Positions 45,161 to 57,440 are shown, numbered from the stretch's first letter. The stretch is 64,000 nucleotides of DNA from Ursus arctos (GCF_023065955.2 NW_026622974.1:36797718-36861717), one strand, 5' to 3'. Translations and numbers: made by a program. Notes: a model not told the origin generated them from the letters alone.

Positions 45161-48114
45161 AGTGCCAGACCTCCAGGCTCAGGAGGGCAGGTGAAGTGCC
45201 CCACTCCTACAGACTCTGCCATCCTGGGGATGGGGCCCCCCTCACATTAGGCACACTCCTACCCCTCGAGGTGCTGGCCCTCTGGCAGTGGATCTGGGCA
45301 GTCCTCATGCACTTAGAACATGACTCGCGCCTTAAAGACTTTCAAAAGGCTGTGCAAACAATTATTTCCCATATGCGCTCTTTTCCAATTTATTCATCTG
45401 CAAGATAACAAGGATCAGATTAATCAAGGAAGAAAAGTCTACCAGGAAAATGACAAAAATTCTTGTAATACTAAGAAGCCAGTAGGTTGGAATTTGTTCG
45501 AGAAGGACCACTCCCTGCAGTTCTCATTTACAAGCTTCTCAAACTGGCTCCTAAACTAGCTTCCAGCTAAGAAAAATGTGTTAAGGCATCAATAAAACTG
45601 TATAATAAGCCCTCCCTAACCAAAACCTAATTGAGGATTATAAAGAGAGAGAACACCAAGTACTCCTTACAAGGCAAAGGGAGAGAGGTTGGTCTTCCAT
45701 AGCCAGCAAGGCTATGGGGTGCTGTTGTTTCTCCCTGGCCCCCCTGGCAGGGGAGAGCAGTAGGTCCCCGAGAGTCTCTGTTCTCCAGAGACCCTGTCAA
45801 ACTGTGGCGTGACATGATTTGTCTGATGCAGGGACGTTAGGCTCTGGTGAGTGGAACTAGGCAGGTAAGTAGTATTCAATTCTACCTTTTCGCACCTTGA
45901 TTAAACCACTTCACTGCTCCAATCAGCTATAATCTCACACACAAATGAAGAACATTAAACTTTCATTCTTACCCACCTAAGTAGCAGATTGTGATAATTA
46001 ATGAAAACATAATTATACAAACATAAAGAGGCTTTCTTTAAGGCCCTCAGAGTACATAATTGTTTTGTAGAATCCTTAGAGAAGTAAATCAGGGCTGGAT
46101 TCAGTGAACGGGTCTTTATTTTAGCCAATTACGTAACAAACATCCCTCAGTCCATGCATCTGTTACATTCACTTCCTCTGGTTATTAGCCGCAAAAGATC
46201 TTATTGGTAGACCTAAGTAAGCTAGGTGCTCCTTTTCCTTCTTCCAAGCCTTCCTCCTCCTCATCTAATCTCTCTCCCAGCACTCCTGGGAGCATCTGAA
46301 ATACTGAATTAACATTCTTCCACAAAGACACATTAAAAAGTCTGGTGGGCCAAAAATGTCATATAGTATATCTTAAATAGTCCGTGGATGGACTGCCTCG
46401 AAACACCAAGAATTTCTGATGACTTTGGTCTACACTACCTTCTCACCTTATCCACAACCAGAGATATTTAATTTTATTCCTGGGCTGGCATGCAGGGCTT
46501 TGGTATTCTTCATGTTCTTCTGTCTTCATTCTCCCCCATTTCCAGGGCTTCATGCTGAGTCCTACTATGTCAACACCTTCTGTAGGTCATGAGCTCACTC
46601 CATCTCCAGGGCTAGCCTGAACTCTTGAAGCAAGTTCTGGTTCTTAGAGGTAGCCAGGAAATTCCTCTCATAGCCACCCAACTACAGTACCATCTTTCCC
46701 CTCTGCTCTTGTCATTTTGGCTGCTCAGGCAGAGGTCTCGCCCTTCCCCTCTGGCACCTTCCGTAATGTATACATACAGGACCCCCCGCGTTTCCAGTTT
46801 TCTTAACATAACTTCAGGCAGAGTTGACAGCGCTTATTTAAGGAGTAGAAATAGTCACTGTAAAAGGAGAGATTAAAAATAATGGAAAGGGAAGATCTTT
46901 CAACAAAACCTTAGAAGAAACAGAAGGGACTTGGACTTTGGAGCACTGTTGGTTGAATTTGAGGAGGAGGGGAGGAAAGAAAGAAAGAGGTGTGGGGGTA
47001 AAGTGGGGAGGATATTAAGACGGTTCCTTCTCAAAGAATTTTTTAATTTTTAACAAGAGGGAAAGGTATCCCTTCTGAGACTGCATCTGAGCAAGAATTA
47101 TGGAAAAGAGTAAATTAAGAAATAGCTGTTAGAATAAGATAAAGAATTGCATATGGGCAAGGGTTAGGATTTCTTCCCTTACATTGCAAGGCCCACTGAG
47201 GCTGGCTATAACTGCCAAGAACCTAGAATGGCACCTTCTAGCCATTCTTGGAGGCTTAATATTATCATGTAGACTTTACGTGTTTCCACCAACTTTCTTT
47301 AAAGGGGTCCATGATCCAAAAAGTTAAGCTCCATTGCTCCAGACAGTCATGTCACTTTTTCTGACAGAGAGCTTCTATCCTGGAATGTCCTTCAACCACA
47401 GAAGAGTAATGAAACCACCTCTATCTGGATTTGAATTAAAAGACATAAGGTACTAGGGGAAAAAGTTTACATTCTCATAACTTTCCTTCATCATGGGTAT
47501 TATTTTGGTGTGTTGCCAAGCATCAACTCTGGGCAGTGCCTGCGTTCCAAAACAATTCTGCAAGAATATATTATTCTTTGAACAATAAACTATTGTAATG
47601 TTTCTTAGTTCTAATATCAACCTAAAAGAACACCACATCACTTGCTCGCTTGATTATTTTCTCATGAACCTGGAGCATTTGATTTATACTCAACTATTTC
47701 TACATCTAAAAACATTTTGGTTTTTCATAATCAAGTTTTAATCTTCTAAACTAGATGATTCAGGAAAAATACTTAATCCATCAAAATAACTCCAAACCAT
47801 GTGCTTTTCAGATCACCCCCAAAATGGCATATAGTTTCCATCATGTTTGGATTGTACGAGGCTTTGCAATTTATGACCACTGGCTTATTTCCAGTTCCCT
47901 GAGCTGTCAAAGCTACACTAATGCCATCCTCCAAAGGACCGCTGGCAGGATTTCACAGGGCTATCTGCGGGTTCAGATTAGTCAGAATAAGCAATGAATT
48001 TACTCAACAATAGCAATCTACCTTGAACCTTGTTCCCAAATGCCCTTGTCGCTCACCAGAATTCTATAGGAAATAAGCTTGTTGGAAAGAGAAAGGAAAC
48101 TGAAAGTATTAAGT
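45161..48114. other. unannotated, repeat-poor stretch
   Basis: I can name no repeat and no gene. 45870-46140 (GATTAAACCACTTCACTGCT, GATAATTAATGAAAACATAA, CAATTACGTAACAAACATCC) looks like conserved regulatory DNA with homeodomain and CREB/C-EBP-like cores, but this is impression only. Purine-rich at 46880-47000. Confidence 0.4.
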
Positions 48115-48290
48115 GCTCACCAAAGATCTACACTTGGCATGTATTATCTCATTTAAATTCAAGGCATTATTTATCATGCAGTGAAAAAACCACAACTCAG
48201 GGTTTCATAATTTACCTAAGGACACAGGCAAGGATTAGATCCCAGGTAGTTCGGCTTTGTAAGCTCATGGTGTTTCCACCGCTCCATTCT
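48115..48290 (-). repeat. MIR relic
   Basis: TGTATTATCTCATTTAAATT, then TTTACCTAAGGACACAGGCA and GGATTAGATCCCAGGTAG follow the antisense MIR. Confidence 0.75.
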
Positions 48291-49139
48291 GTTGACCCCT
48301 ACTAATAATTGTTAAAAGTAGAGTAAGCCAACTCCAAAAGCCTATTCTAAACAATTTCTACTGGGGATATGATTATATCTATAATCACCAACAAATTCAT
48401 ACATATCCCCATTAAAACACAGGATATGTATTAATTTGGTCTACCAAGATAGTAACAGTAGGGAACTCTGCCTTCCCTTAAAACACAGGTAAGAAGAATA
48501 TACAAAGAAGTTCTAATAACTTGCCAGACTTAGACTAACTGAAAACAGAAGTTGGGGAATAGAAAAAGCGTATTTAATAGTACACTAAGTGACTAAAAAT
48601 AAGGAAAATTATCACAAAGTAAATTTTCCTACAAAGATGGCTTTTCCAGTGTAAGTAGGATTTTATTATTCGTATTCTCAGAAATAACTGCCCTCGTCAT
48701 AGTTCTAAGTTTAGTATGTGCACACATTGTTGAATATAAAACATGGACAGCATGGAATCTCCTAACATAATTCATGTCTGAAGAAGCAAAATAAAACCAT
48801 CCCTTCAGAAATTCCTTTCTGGATCGTATTTGTTCTTAAGAAATCGATTTTCAAAGAAATAGAGGGCTTTATTATTCAATACAATAATTTCTTTTCTTAT
48901 TCAATCTATCCCTCAAATTCTTTTTACTCTTGTACCACAAAAATGAATACATCTTTATCGATGAAAGACATTTTAAAATGTTTACTTCCTATTATATCTT
49001 TCTAAATATTTTCCCAGGGATACCACAAGTGTTTCTCCTTTTTCTTATTGCTTTAAATGCATTTCTACACCTTGCTTCAGCAAAAAAGCAACAGTAACAA
49101 AAACAATAAAACCTAGCTCAAGGTACAGCACTTGTGGTT
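48291..49139. other. unannotated AT-rich stretch
   Basis: No gene or nameable repeat. Confidence 0.35.
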
Positions 49140-49320
49140 GGGTAAGGGCTTTGAGTTAAGCAGGTAAAGTTCATCACTTATCCACAAATTATGTAAGCTC
49201 TCTAGAGCCCACCTTTCTTATCCTTGACCTAAAGATTTCAGTACCTTGCATACCGAATCGTCGTGAAGATAACACGTGGCATGTGAAACATGCCCCTCAT
49301 CTTGGCCTGTCAGTCAATTA
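49140..49320 (+). repeat. possible MIR relic
   Basis: CCTTTCTTATCCTTGACCTA, then GTACCTTGCATACC and GTCGTGAAGATAACA loosely follow the MIR core in sense. Confidence 0.45.
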
Positions 49321-49599
49321 ATGTTGGACATTAGTTGCTCTTAATTTCTGATGAGTGAAGCCCACTCATCTGAAGACTTGGAAATCCCAGGAGACATGGG
49401 CATACAAGCATGTTCATGTCACTGTCTACATGAGCGTACCCTGACCTTCTGCAGAAACACTATTTCAGCTGTTCCTGTGAGTGCCCTGAGATTTTGTGAA
49501 CAGTTCCACATTCACGTCATGTGAAAACATAAGAAGACACTGACATTTTCAAATGCTAGAAATCTTCCTAAGTTTTTTCTGTCTTCACTTGTCTGTCAA
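49321..49599. other. unannotated non-coding stretch
   Basis: Nothing recognisable. Confidence 0.35.
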
Positions 49600-49760
49600 A
49601 TCATTTATTCCTCTCTTTCGTCAACCAATTAAATCATATTTCCTGAGTGCTAGGTTTGATGCTTTAGGAGTAGAAGAGAATTATATGCCTTGGTCCTGAC
49701 GTTAAAGAGCTTGGAATCTGTGGGAGAGGCAAGAACCATGCCAAAAAAACAGTGGGAATA
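49600..49760 (-). repeat. old LINE 3' end, antisense
   Basis: AATCATATTTCCTGAGTGCT, GGTCCTGACGTTAAAGAGCT and GGAATCTGTGGGAGAGGCAA follow a reversed LINE 3' end. Confidence 0.5.
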
Positions 49761-51879
49761 CGGTTCAAGACAGTAGATTATTCAGAGTAACACCAAAGGG
49801 TACTAAGGAGTTCCTAGGGAGAAACAACTGTAGGTGGGAAAAATACACATTATTTATAACACCTGCCCTCCACCCTGGCTGTGTCTGCCTTCCTGAGAGC
49901 CAGCAAATCCACTAGGAGGGAAAGTGATTTGTTTCACTTGGGTCCTGGGATTTTTAAATTTAGGGAGTATGAGCAAACGTGCTCCGGACAATTTTAAGAG
50001 AAGAGGGAGGGTGGGTGAGGCTACTCCTTACCTCTCAACATTCCTACACAACTCCCTGCGCACAATATTCAACATTCCCTCTCGCTGCCAACTTCCGCTC
50101 ACCCAGACTCAAGGGAGAAGGAAGGGGAGCTGCTGTGTCACATACAAGGACTTGTACAGTGTTAGCTGAGCTTGAAAATAGCCCATAAGGATTTGAGTGA
50201 CTTGAGTCAGAACACTGTTTTCTGCCATTAAAAAAATACAAATCATAGGATTTTACTTTTCTCTCAGGTTGCTTTCCAAAGTGGCTGTGTGTGCCGCATG
50301 ATGGTTACCTGCAGTCCCCCCTCATTGGAGCACCATTCGGAAGCCTAGCTAAACTTGACGGCTCCTCCTAGAGTCTCCTGGGCTTATGCTTTCTGCAAAA
50401 GGTGCCTCTAGGAGGGGGAGGAGTGACTGGCATTGTTCTGCGTACCATCGGGGCAGGACAAAGACCTCAGTCGGGGCTTGTTCATAATGTGTTGATGTAT
50501 TTCTTAGTAGAAACTTTTGTTCTTCAGTTGTTCAATTACACCTCTTTTTAATAGCTTGAATTGCCATTTTATGTATAAAATCTGAAGTCACTAACTACAA
50601 GGATTATTCAATGGCAAGGAAGGGAAGGGAAAGAAAGTCCTGAAAAAAATGGGGAGGGAGATGACTCAGAAGATGCCAGAAGAAGTGAAGATGCCTTAAT
50701 TTTTAGTGGAGAATGTCATAATAATGACCAAAATTACCACTCTGATTTCCATAATTCATATCTTTTTATTTCAGACTCCTGCCCAGGAATCTCCAATGTT
50801 TAATCCTTTCTGAACACTGGCAAAGAGATAGGTTATTATTTCTAGTGAGCAAAATCCAAACAGGAGATTCGAGAGAAGGAGAGCAATTGGGTAAAGGTCA
50901 GAAAGACTGGCTGCGCCAAAGGGGAAGGCGACTGGTGCTCAGCCCACGCCCTCTAGAGGGACTTATAGAATTTTCCAAATAGGTTTAGGATGTGCCTCCC
51001 TACGATGTGCTACAATTCAGGCAGGGAATCATAATATCCCTACTTAGAAGAAAATAAATTTAAGAGAAATCAAATGAATGGATCCGCACATACACTGTAT
51101 CTCGTACAGCGTATTACTGTATGAGATAATAATGAGTAAGTCATAGAAAAGGCATTTTAAGGGTGGGAGACAATGGGGAGGCACAAATCGGTTCATGAAA
51201 TAATTCATGAGGTCCTTTCCCCAGTTCAGCAGTGAGCAGCATATGTAACTGGTCTTCGGAGTAGTTTCTGTGTCTGGGGGCAAAGCCCTGAATATAAGCC
51301 AGGGGTTTCTATGAGGAATTGTCTTTAGTCTTAGGTGGATGCCAGGATTCAGTGCCTGATGGCTGTATTCTTTTATTCACTGACTCCTTTCATTCATGAG
51401 CGAGTAACTACCGAGTTCTAGTGTCCGCATCGAGTGCCAAGATCTTAGCATCTGCCTTCACTGAGCCCCCACCCCTGCCAGAGGGACACCTGTTATAAGC
51501 TGCCTCTGTGTTCCTGGGGGAGCCTGGTGATTGAAGGAAGAGTTCATCTGCAGGAGCATTTTTGCTAATCACTCACTAATGGGAACATGAACTCTGGACT
51601 CCGCTTTCTGTGCAGCTCCCTGATTTGTAACCCCCAGTGCAACCTTTCTCTATTACTGTGTGTGTCTGGAGGGGTGTAAAATGGAGACAAAAGAACCCTT
51701 TAGATAGCAGCAGAGGTGGGACTCCACTTCAAGTATGATTCCTAACTACATAGTTCCTGGCCAATCCTTTGTCCCTCTATCCAATGTCTATGTACTTCTC
51801 TATCCGTTCATCATCTCCAGACATATTTTAAAAGTCACCAAATCTGTAACAAGTCCCTATTTCTAATTAAAGAGAGGCT
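49761..51879. other. unannotated non-coding stretch
   Basis: No gene found. 51375-51445 faintly recalls a reversed LINE end. Frames at 49924-50241 overlap in three frames and look accidental. Confidence 0.4.
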
Positions 51880-51965
51880 GTCAATCGTTCAACAGATATT
51901 TACTGAATGTCCACTATTTGCCAAACGCTGGGATTTCACAGTCTTCTCTACTAACTTGTATTTGT
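51880..51965 (-). repeat. old LINE 3' end scrap, antisense
   Basis: CGTTCAACAGATATTTACTG, AATGTCCACTATTTGCCAAA matches the first blocks of reversed LINE 3' ends. Confidence 0.55.
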
Positions 51966-52029
51966 TTTTGTTTAAATGCTGGCCAGGTAGGCACTAATAA
52001 TTACAAAGTCTGACCTCCAATCTTGATAT

Positions 52030-52118
52030 CAGATATGCCAGTAATTAGCTGTGTGACCTTGGACAATTTATTCCTCTGGGTCTCGGTTTCTTCTTTTCCA
52101 AGATGAAGAGAACATCAC
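52030..52118 (+). repeat. MIR relic
   Basis: TTAGCTGTGTGACCTTGGAC, then GGGTCTCGGTTTCTTCTTTT is the MIR core in sense. Confidence 0.85.
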
Positions 52119-52120
52119 AC

Positions 52121-52504
52121 TGCTAAGGGCTGAGTTGTGTCCCCCTAAAACTCGTATGTTGAAGCCCTAACCCCCAATATCTTGGAATGTGACCATATTT
52201 GAAAATAGAGTCTTTATAGAGGTGATTACGTTAAAATGAGGTCATTAAGGCGGGACCTAATCCAAGCTGACTGGTGTCCTTATAAGAAGAGATTAGCACC
52301 CAGACACAGAGAGAAAAGACTAGATGAGACATAGGAAGGCGCCATCTACAAGCCAAGGAGAAAGGCCTTATAAAAAAACTAACTCAGCCAACACCTGATC
52401 TTAAGATTTCTAGGCTCTAGAACTGTGAGGAAATAAATTTATGTTGTTTAAGCTGCCTAATCTGTGGTAGTTTGCTATGGTCGTCCCAGCAAAGTAATAG
52501 TACA
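52121..52504 (+). mobile_element. MLT1-type MaLR LTR, nearly full length
   Basis: Opens TGCTAAGGGCTGAGTTGTGT, then GTATGTTGAAGCCCTAACCC, TGGTGTCCTTATAAGAAGAG, AACTGTGAGGAAATAAATTT (AATAAA at 52432) and ends GCAAAGTAATAGTACA. Clear MLT1 LTR in sense, landed next to or within the MIR. No internal region. Confidence 0.92.
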
Positions 52505-53008
52505 GATACTTAACTAAGGTCCCTTTCAATTCTACCATCCCAAGTCATCGCTCCCTTCTAGGGAAGTAAGCAATTTAAAACACTCTGAGTAACAACATAA
52601 GTGTTTTTATAATGTATTGTATCTTATTAGTTCTCATTTAACTGATTCCCACTAGCACACCGAGACCTATATACAGAGTTTTTAAAAATTCTTTTTGAAG
52701 GGTTAATTGCTCTGTGGTGAGAACCTTGAAGTACACAGATTTTAAAATGTTTGTTTCTCTGTAAACAACTGTGTAAAACAGTCCCTGAAATTTTCCTTCA
52801 GTAGTTTCCGGAGTGAAATTGATCAGAGCGGCAGGTTTGTGTCACGCAAGTGACTGAAGGGCGAGCAAGCGTGCAGGGTGCAAGCTTGCAGCCAAAGGGG
52901 AAAGAGTGTGGTCCTCCCAGACCTCCAGGGAGATTCGTATGCCCTGAAAACACTTATCAGTCCTATCTAGTTGAGGTTTGTGGTTGTTTTGGGGGGGGCT
53001 GGGTTGCT
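52505..53008. other. unannotated non-coding stretch
   Basis: No gene or nameable repeat; a G8 run at 52991-52998. Confidence 0.35.
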
Positions 53009-53208
53009 TTTTTTTTTTTTTAATATTTTATTTATTTATTTGACAGAGAGACAGACAGCCAGCGAGAGAGGGAACACAAGCAGGGGGAGTGGGAGAAGAA
53101 GAAGCAGGCTCCCAGCGGAGGAGCCTGATGTGGGGCTCGATCCCAGAACTCTGGGATCACGCCCTGAGCCAAAGGCAGACGCTTAACGACTGCGCCACCC
53201 AGGCGCCC
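53009..53208 (-). mobile_element. CAN-SINE (SINEC), young subfamily
   Basis: Antisense, with GGGGCGCCTGGGTGGCGCAG head at the right and a T13-15 run at the left. Short duplication CTGGGTTGCT at 52999-53008 and 53209-53218. A minus-strand frame through its end is SINE-derived. Confidence 0.93.
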
Positions 53209-53218
53209 CTGGGTTGCT

Positions 53219-53811
53219 CTTTTTAACACCAGATTCGTCCCCCATATTGCAGCATGGTTCCACTGATAATGCCTCAGGAATCTAAACTTCAACAAAAGAT
53301 ACAGCCGTCGGTCTACTGAGCGCCAAATTGCAGAGTTCTGAATGTTTGGACTTGCTGGTTTTGACAGGCCGACAAACTTAAACAAAGGTGAAAAAACTAA
53401 CTCTGAGACAAAGACCTATAAATCTGAGGGAAAGGGAGGGTGGCCTGGGTAAGGGTTGTGGGGGTGACATTTTTCTTTTATTAACTGTGAGACAGGAAAT
53501 GAGGCTTCAAGTATTGAAGGGATGATGAAGGAGAGGGAAAGAGGGATCAGGTAAATGGATTGCAAAAACAACCACAGCAAAGGTTAAAGGGTGCATGCTG
53601 AGAAATTGGTTTTAGCAACTGATTCTGGTACACCCAAACGGGAGCCAATAATCTGAGATCCTCCGATATTAAGTCCTAACGATCTTAATTGCTATGCGAT
53701 CTCAAGCCAAACCATCAGAAAACATGATTTTCTTCTCATTCTCCAAACCTGTATTAGTATCTTTGGATGACCTTGGGCAAATGACCTTGGTCAGTGTAGG
53801 ACCTCCTGATC
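53219..53811. other. unannotated non-coding stretch
   Basis: Nothing recognisable. Confidence 0.35.
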
Positions 53812-53859
53812 ATTCCTGAAAACCATCCCTTCATTATTCCTGAAAACCATCCCTTCATT
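53812..53859. repeat. tandem repeat, 2 x 24 bp
   Basis: Unit ATTCCTGAAAACCATCCC + TTCATT is present twice without change (53812-53835, 53836-53859), followed by a partial third start ATTCCT. Confidence 0.9.
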
Positions 53860-54289
53860 ATTCCTTTGTTTCAGGCCTTCCCACGTGTCAGGACTAACCC
53901 TCCTAGGAGAGCAGGTGCAGGGAACCAGCAGGAGCAGTGCTCTACCCTCCACCGTGTGAGAGCGGTTGCAATGCCTTTACGACTGTTGGTCATGACGGCA
54001 AGCCTCGGGGATTTCCGGGGAAAGGGAGTTACAGAAAGGACCATGGGTTTGGGTTATGTCACTACGGTAATAAGACCACCTCTATTAGCTGGTCATTTAA
54101 CAACTTCCACTGAACTTGATTGCCTTCCAGTGAAATACTTCATTTAATTTCCCCACAATCCATTCCCTCTCCTGCCCATCACACCTTTAACAACCCTGCG
54201 TCATATGCTCATTAATCTTCCTCCCTCTACATCATAGAGTTTTACATTTTAATATTAGAGCCAGTCATCTTGTTAGTTTGATTTATTGT
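53860..54289. other. unannotated non-coding stretch
   Basis: A good-looking acceptor (TTCCTTTGTTTCAG) ends at about 53874, but no convincing donor or coding frame follows, so I do not call an exon. Confidence 0.35.
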
Positions 54290-54600
54290 TTTCCTCTTTC
54301 GAAAAGTCCGCACTCTTTTTCTATGTACTATAAATAACAAAGCGTGGCTCCAGATTGAATAACGGAGCTGTAACTCAGGCCTGGGACTTAGCTGCCATTC
54401 CTAAAGCCTCAAGCCGCGCCCCTGGGGATCGCGATGTCAGGAGAGGCTGGTGATTGAATTATAGCTCTGCAGTCAATCAGGGACGGCGCTATTCAAAGTA
54501 TTTCTACAAACGACAAGTTATTAGTGCTTTGAAATGAAAGTTAAAACTACAGTAGATCAGATGTTAGTTTAATGAGGATAGCTTTTTTCCCCTGCTTAAT
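54290..54600. promoter_or_regulatory. candidate conserved enhancer-like element
   Basis: Repeat-free DNA with densely packed cores: ATAAATAACAAAG (SOX/FOX-like), GTGATTGAATTATAG, CAGTCAATCAGGGA (PBX/HOX-like), GATTGAATAACGG, and isolated CpGs (CCGCGCCCC, ATCGCGATGTC) in an otherwise CpG-poor area. Retained CpGs and this layout are common in developmental enhancers. Conservation was not tested. Confidence 0.35.
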
Positions 54601-55335
54601 GAGGTAGGAGCCTTTTTTTTTTTCTATTTCTCAAATAAATCATGAGCGATAAAAAAGAGAAAGCTCTTAGGTACTCAAGCTTTATTGTTTTGTTACTATT
54701 ATTTGTAATATTGCACAGCTTTCATTCAGGTTTTAGAGTACTGAGAAAAGTACAAAGAATGAAACAAAAGGAAGGAAGGAAAGAGGGGATGGAAGGGGGA
54801 ACTTATTTGATGACTCTTCTAAAGTTCCAATCACCTCATAATTGAATTTCATAACTATAGACGCCGTCGAAGAGCTATGAATATGCACCCATAGCAAATG
54901 ACAAAGTAAAAATCAAACAGCTAAATTATAAGCCTTAAGATGTCAGGTCAAATAGGGCCATATATCTTGGCTATTAATGTCTCAGGAAAACAGACCATAG
55001 TTGCAGAATATTGTAAAATTCTGGGGAACTCCCAAAAGCTATCTTTGAACACTTCTTTCTTAAACGCTAACAGAATGTTCCATTTTAATTTCTCAAACAT
55101 GAAGATTTCTGATGATAAATGTTATAAGAAAAGATTATGTCAGAAATACAACACAATCAGTTTCTATCTGAAGAAAAAGGCTTATAACCAAATCGCTCAC
55201 CTGAAAATGCATCCTCACCTTTGGGCAGGGATCCTTAGTCACGGACGTTCTTGAGAATCGACGAAAACTATACACCTTGCCCCAGAAAAAAAAAAAAAAG
55301 ACATCAACAAACAATACCTCTCCTTCTCTCTTTCA
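54601..55335. other. unannotated AT-rich stretch
   Basis: A frame of 104 codons (54940-55254) has no recognisable domain. Short A13 run at about 55288. No gene. Confidence 0.35.
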
Positions 55336-55339
55336 CCAC

Positions 55340-55382
<43 letters not shown>

Positions 55383-55543
55383 TACACACACACATACACC
55401 ACACACACGCACACACACACATACACATACACATACATACACACACATACACACATACACACACATACACATACACACACACACACATACACACATACAT
55501 ACACATACACACATACACGCACACACGTGCACACACACACACA
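55336..55543. repeat. compound (CA)n/(CATA)n microsatellite, ~208 bp
   Basis: Almost pure CA with scattered CATA and CG units over about 200 bases. It creates long low-complexity open frames (His/Thr or Cys/Val) on all frames that are not genes. Confidence 0.97.
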
Positions 55544-56836
55544 ATTTTGCACATTTCAGGGGATTCATGGCCTCAGGATAGAAACCCTTGTCCAGGGGGG
55601 TAAACTATGTTTTAAAAAGAAAACCAATCTTTCTCTGGCTTATACATATATTACATCTAATTTCGATCAATTAACCAAATAGTTAATGCTTGATGTGAAG
55701 ACCAGAATCAAGCTCAATTCCACGGGGAGATGAACTTTATCGAGTGTCTGTTATGTTCTAGTAAATTACCTCATTTCAGAGGACCAAAATGCTCGATATG
55801 AGGCCTGTTTTTTGATGCTCTTAATCTGTGTTATGAAAGGGTTCTTGATAGGGAAGGGTAACATAATAATCTAAGAATTAGTGTCTTTTTATTGCCAGTG
55901 TTCTAGTGAAATAAATCACAGAAGTAATTATTGTTATTATATTAGTAATGAAACAATAGATGTAACTGGAAATACTCTCTGGGTCCAAATTTGTCATCAG
56001 GAAATGAGCATACTTATAACTCAGTCCAATAATGTAAGCACTTGAGATAACAAGCCTTTGATAAGAGCCTCATACTGTACAGTGCACAGTATAAGCTTAT
56101 TAACTCACGCTTACATGTCCAGAGGCAAAAAGAAATACAGGCGGAACCATAATATGTTTCTTTCATGAACTTTGCCTTTCCCCTAGCAATTCATTTGAGC
56201 TACACTACTTTCCCTCGTTGCCTCAAAAGCTTCCAAGCATTAGTAAAAATACCTAGGTTTAGCTTCACTCTGGTTTCATGGCCCTTTCCAACATACACGT
56301 GTGCTATGGTGCTGAGGTGGTTTTCTGTGGCCTTAGTTAAGTAATATAAGGAGCAGTCCACGAGCCACGGAGTAAGCCGTGGGTGTGACCAGATGACCGC
56401 TGGGAGTCCATTCCCCCCATCACCCGAGGTCTTTGAGACGCACAGTGACAGAAGGCCTTGATGCTTTTCCTCAGCTGTGACTCATAGGGCAGCGGTGCCC
56501 AGGGGTTACTTCATCAAGTTTTCCTTCTTCGTCCGGGCTCAGAGTCATTTTAAGTTTCATTCAAGATGGAGGAGTTTTTAAAGGCAACTAACTCTGCCAA
56601 ACCCACGATCACAGTGAATTGAGAGTTCTCAGTTTAAAATAAACTGGAAAACACTTCATTCCTGTGGCAAAAATGTCCCCATCCAGTAAATGTCAAGGAT
56701 AATCTGCACTCACCCTGAGAGAGCCAAGTTGAAGCCCTTATGTTTCGCCTGATACTAAGGCATCTTGGAATTCCCAGTCTGCGTACCCAAATGACCCAAA
56801 GTTGTTCTCCTGCCTTCCAGTGATTAAAACCCGGTC

Positions 56837-56840
<4 letters not shown>
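55544..56840. other. unannotated non-coding stretch
   Basis: No gene or nameable repeat. Confidence 0.35.

Positions 56841-56867
<27 letters not shown>
56841..56867. repeat. poly(A) run, 27 bases
   Basis: The longest A run of the window. The 200 bases before it match no family I know and no flanking duplication is visible, so a retrocopy is possible but unproven. Confidence 0.9.
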
Positions 56868-56868
<1 letters not shown>

Positions 56869-57299
56869 TTACATAAGAACAATCAAACAAGAATTCAGGC
56901 AGTAAGTTGGGACATTTTATCCTTGATTCTAAGGTCCAAGGAATTGTCCCACATTTACCATGGCAGCAAATGAGCAGCCCTGTTGAGAATCAAAGTATCA
57001 GGATGGTGGCTAAATCTATCATGTTCCTCGGAAATTTATGGGAATTCCTTGAGACCTGTGTTTAAAGAGCGCCCATCAGAATTGCCCTTTTTTCTTCAAA
57101 ATGATTCTTTGCCTCTGGAATTGCCTTTTGCCATTCTATTCAATTTAGTCCAAGGTTTCATTTTGAAGGGTTAACATACATACTGGCATTGATTTTATCT
57201 CTAGGAAAACTCTGCGAAGCATCTATCAGAATCCTTGCAGGAGGCTCAGAGTTAGTTGCACCCCACATTGCCTGAGTGCTTACGCGACGCAGAGTCCCA
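56868..57299. other. unannotated non-coding stretch
   Basis: Nothing recognisable. Confidence 0.35.
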
Positions 57300-57440
57300 C
57301 ATCTAGCATTTTTGTATATGTTTCCTTATGAAAGCTGCACAAATCTGGTAGCACTCTTCATTTCTTTATAGATATGGAAACATAGAGAGGAAGTTGAAAC
57401 GTTTGTACTGGTTTGGCAGATAGGAAAGAACTTATAATGT
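57300..57440 (-). repeat. possible MIR relic
   Basis: GATATGGAAACATAGAGAGG recalls the antisense MIR core (ATGAGGAAACTGAGGC-type). Weak. Confidence 0.4.

Noticed and set aside
53860..54160. A possible exon after the TTCCTTTGTTTCAG acceptor
   Set aside because: No convincing donor, no conserved frame and no neighbouring exon could be found.
55239..55682. Long Cys/Val and His/Thr repeat open frames
   Set aside because: Translation of a CA/CATA microsatellite.
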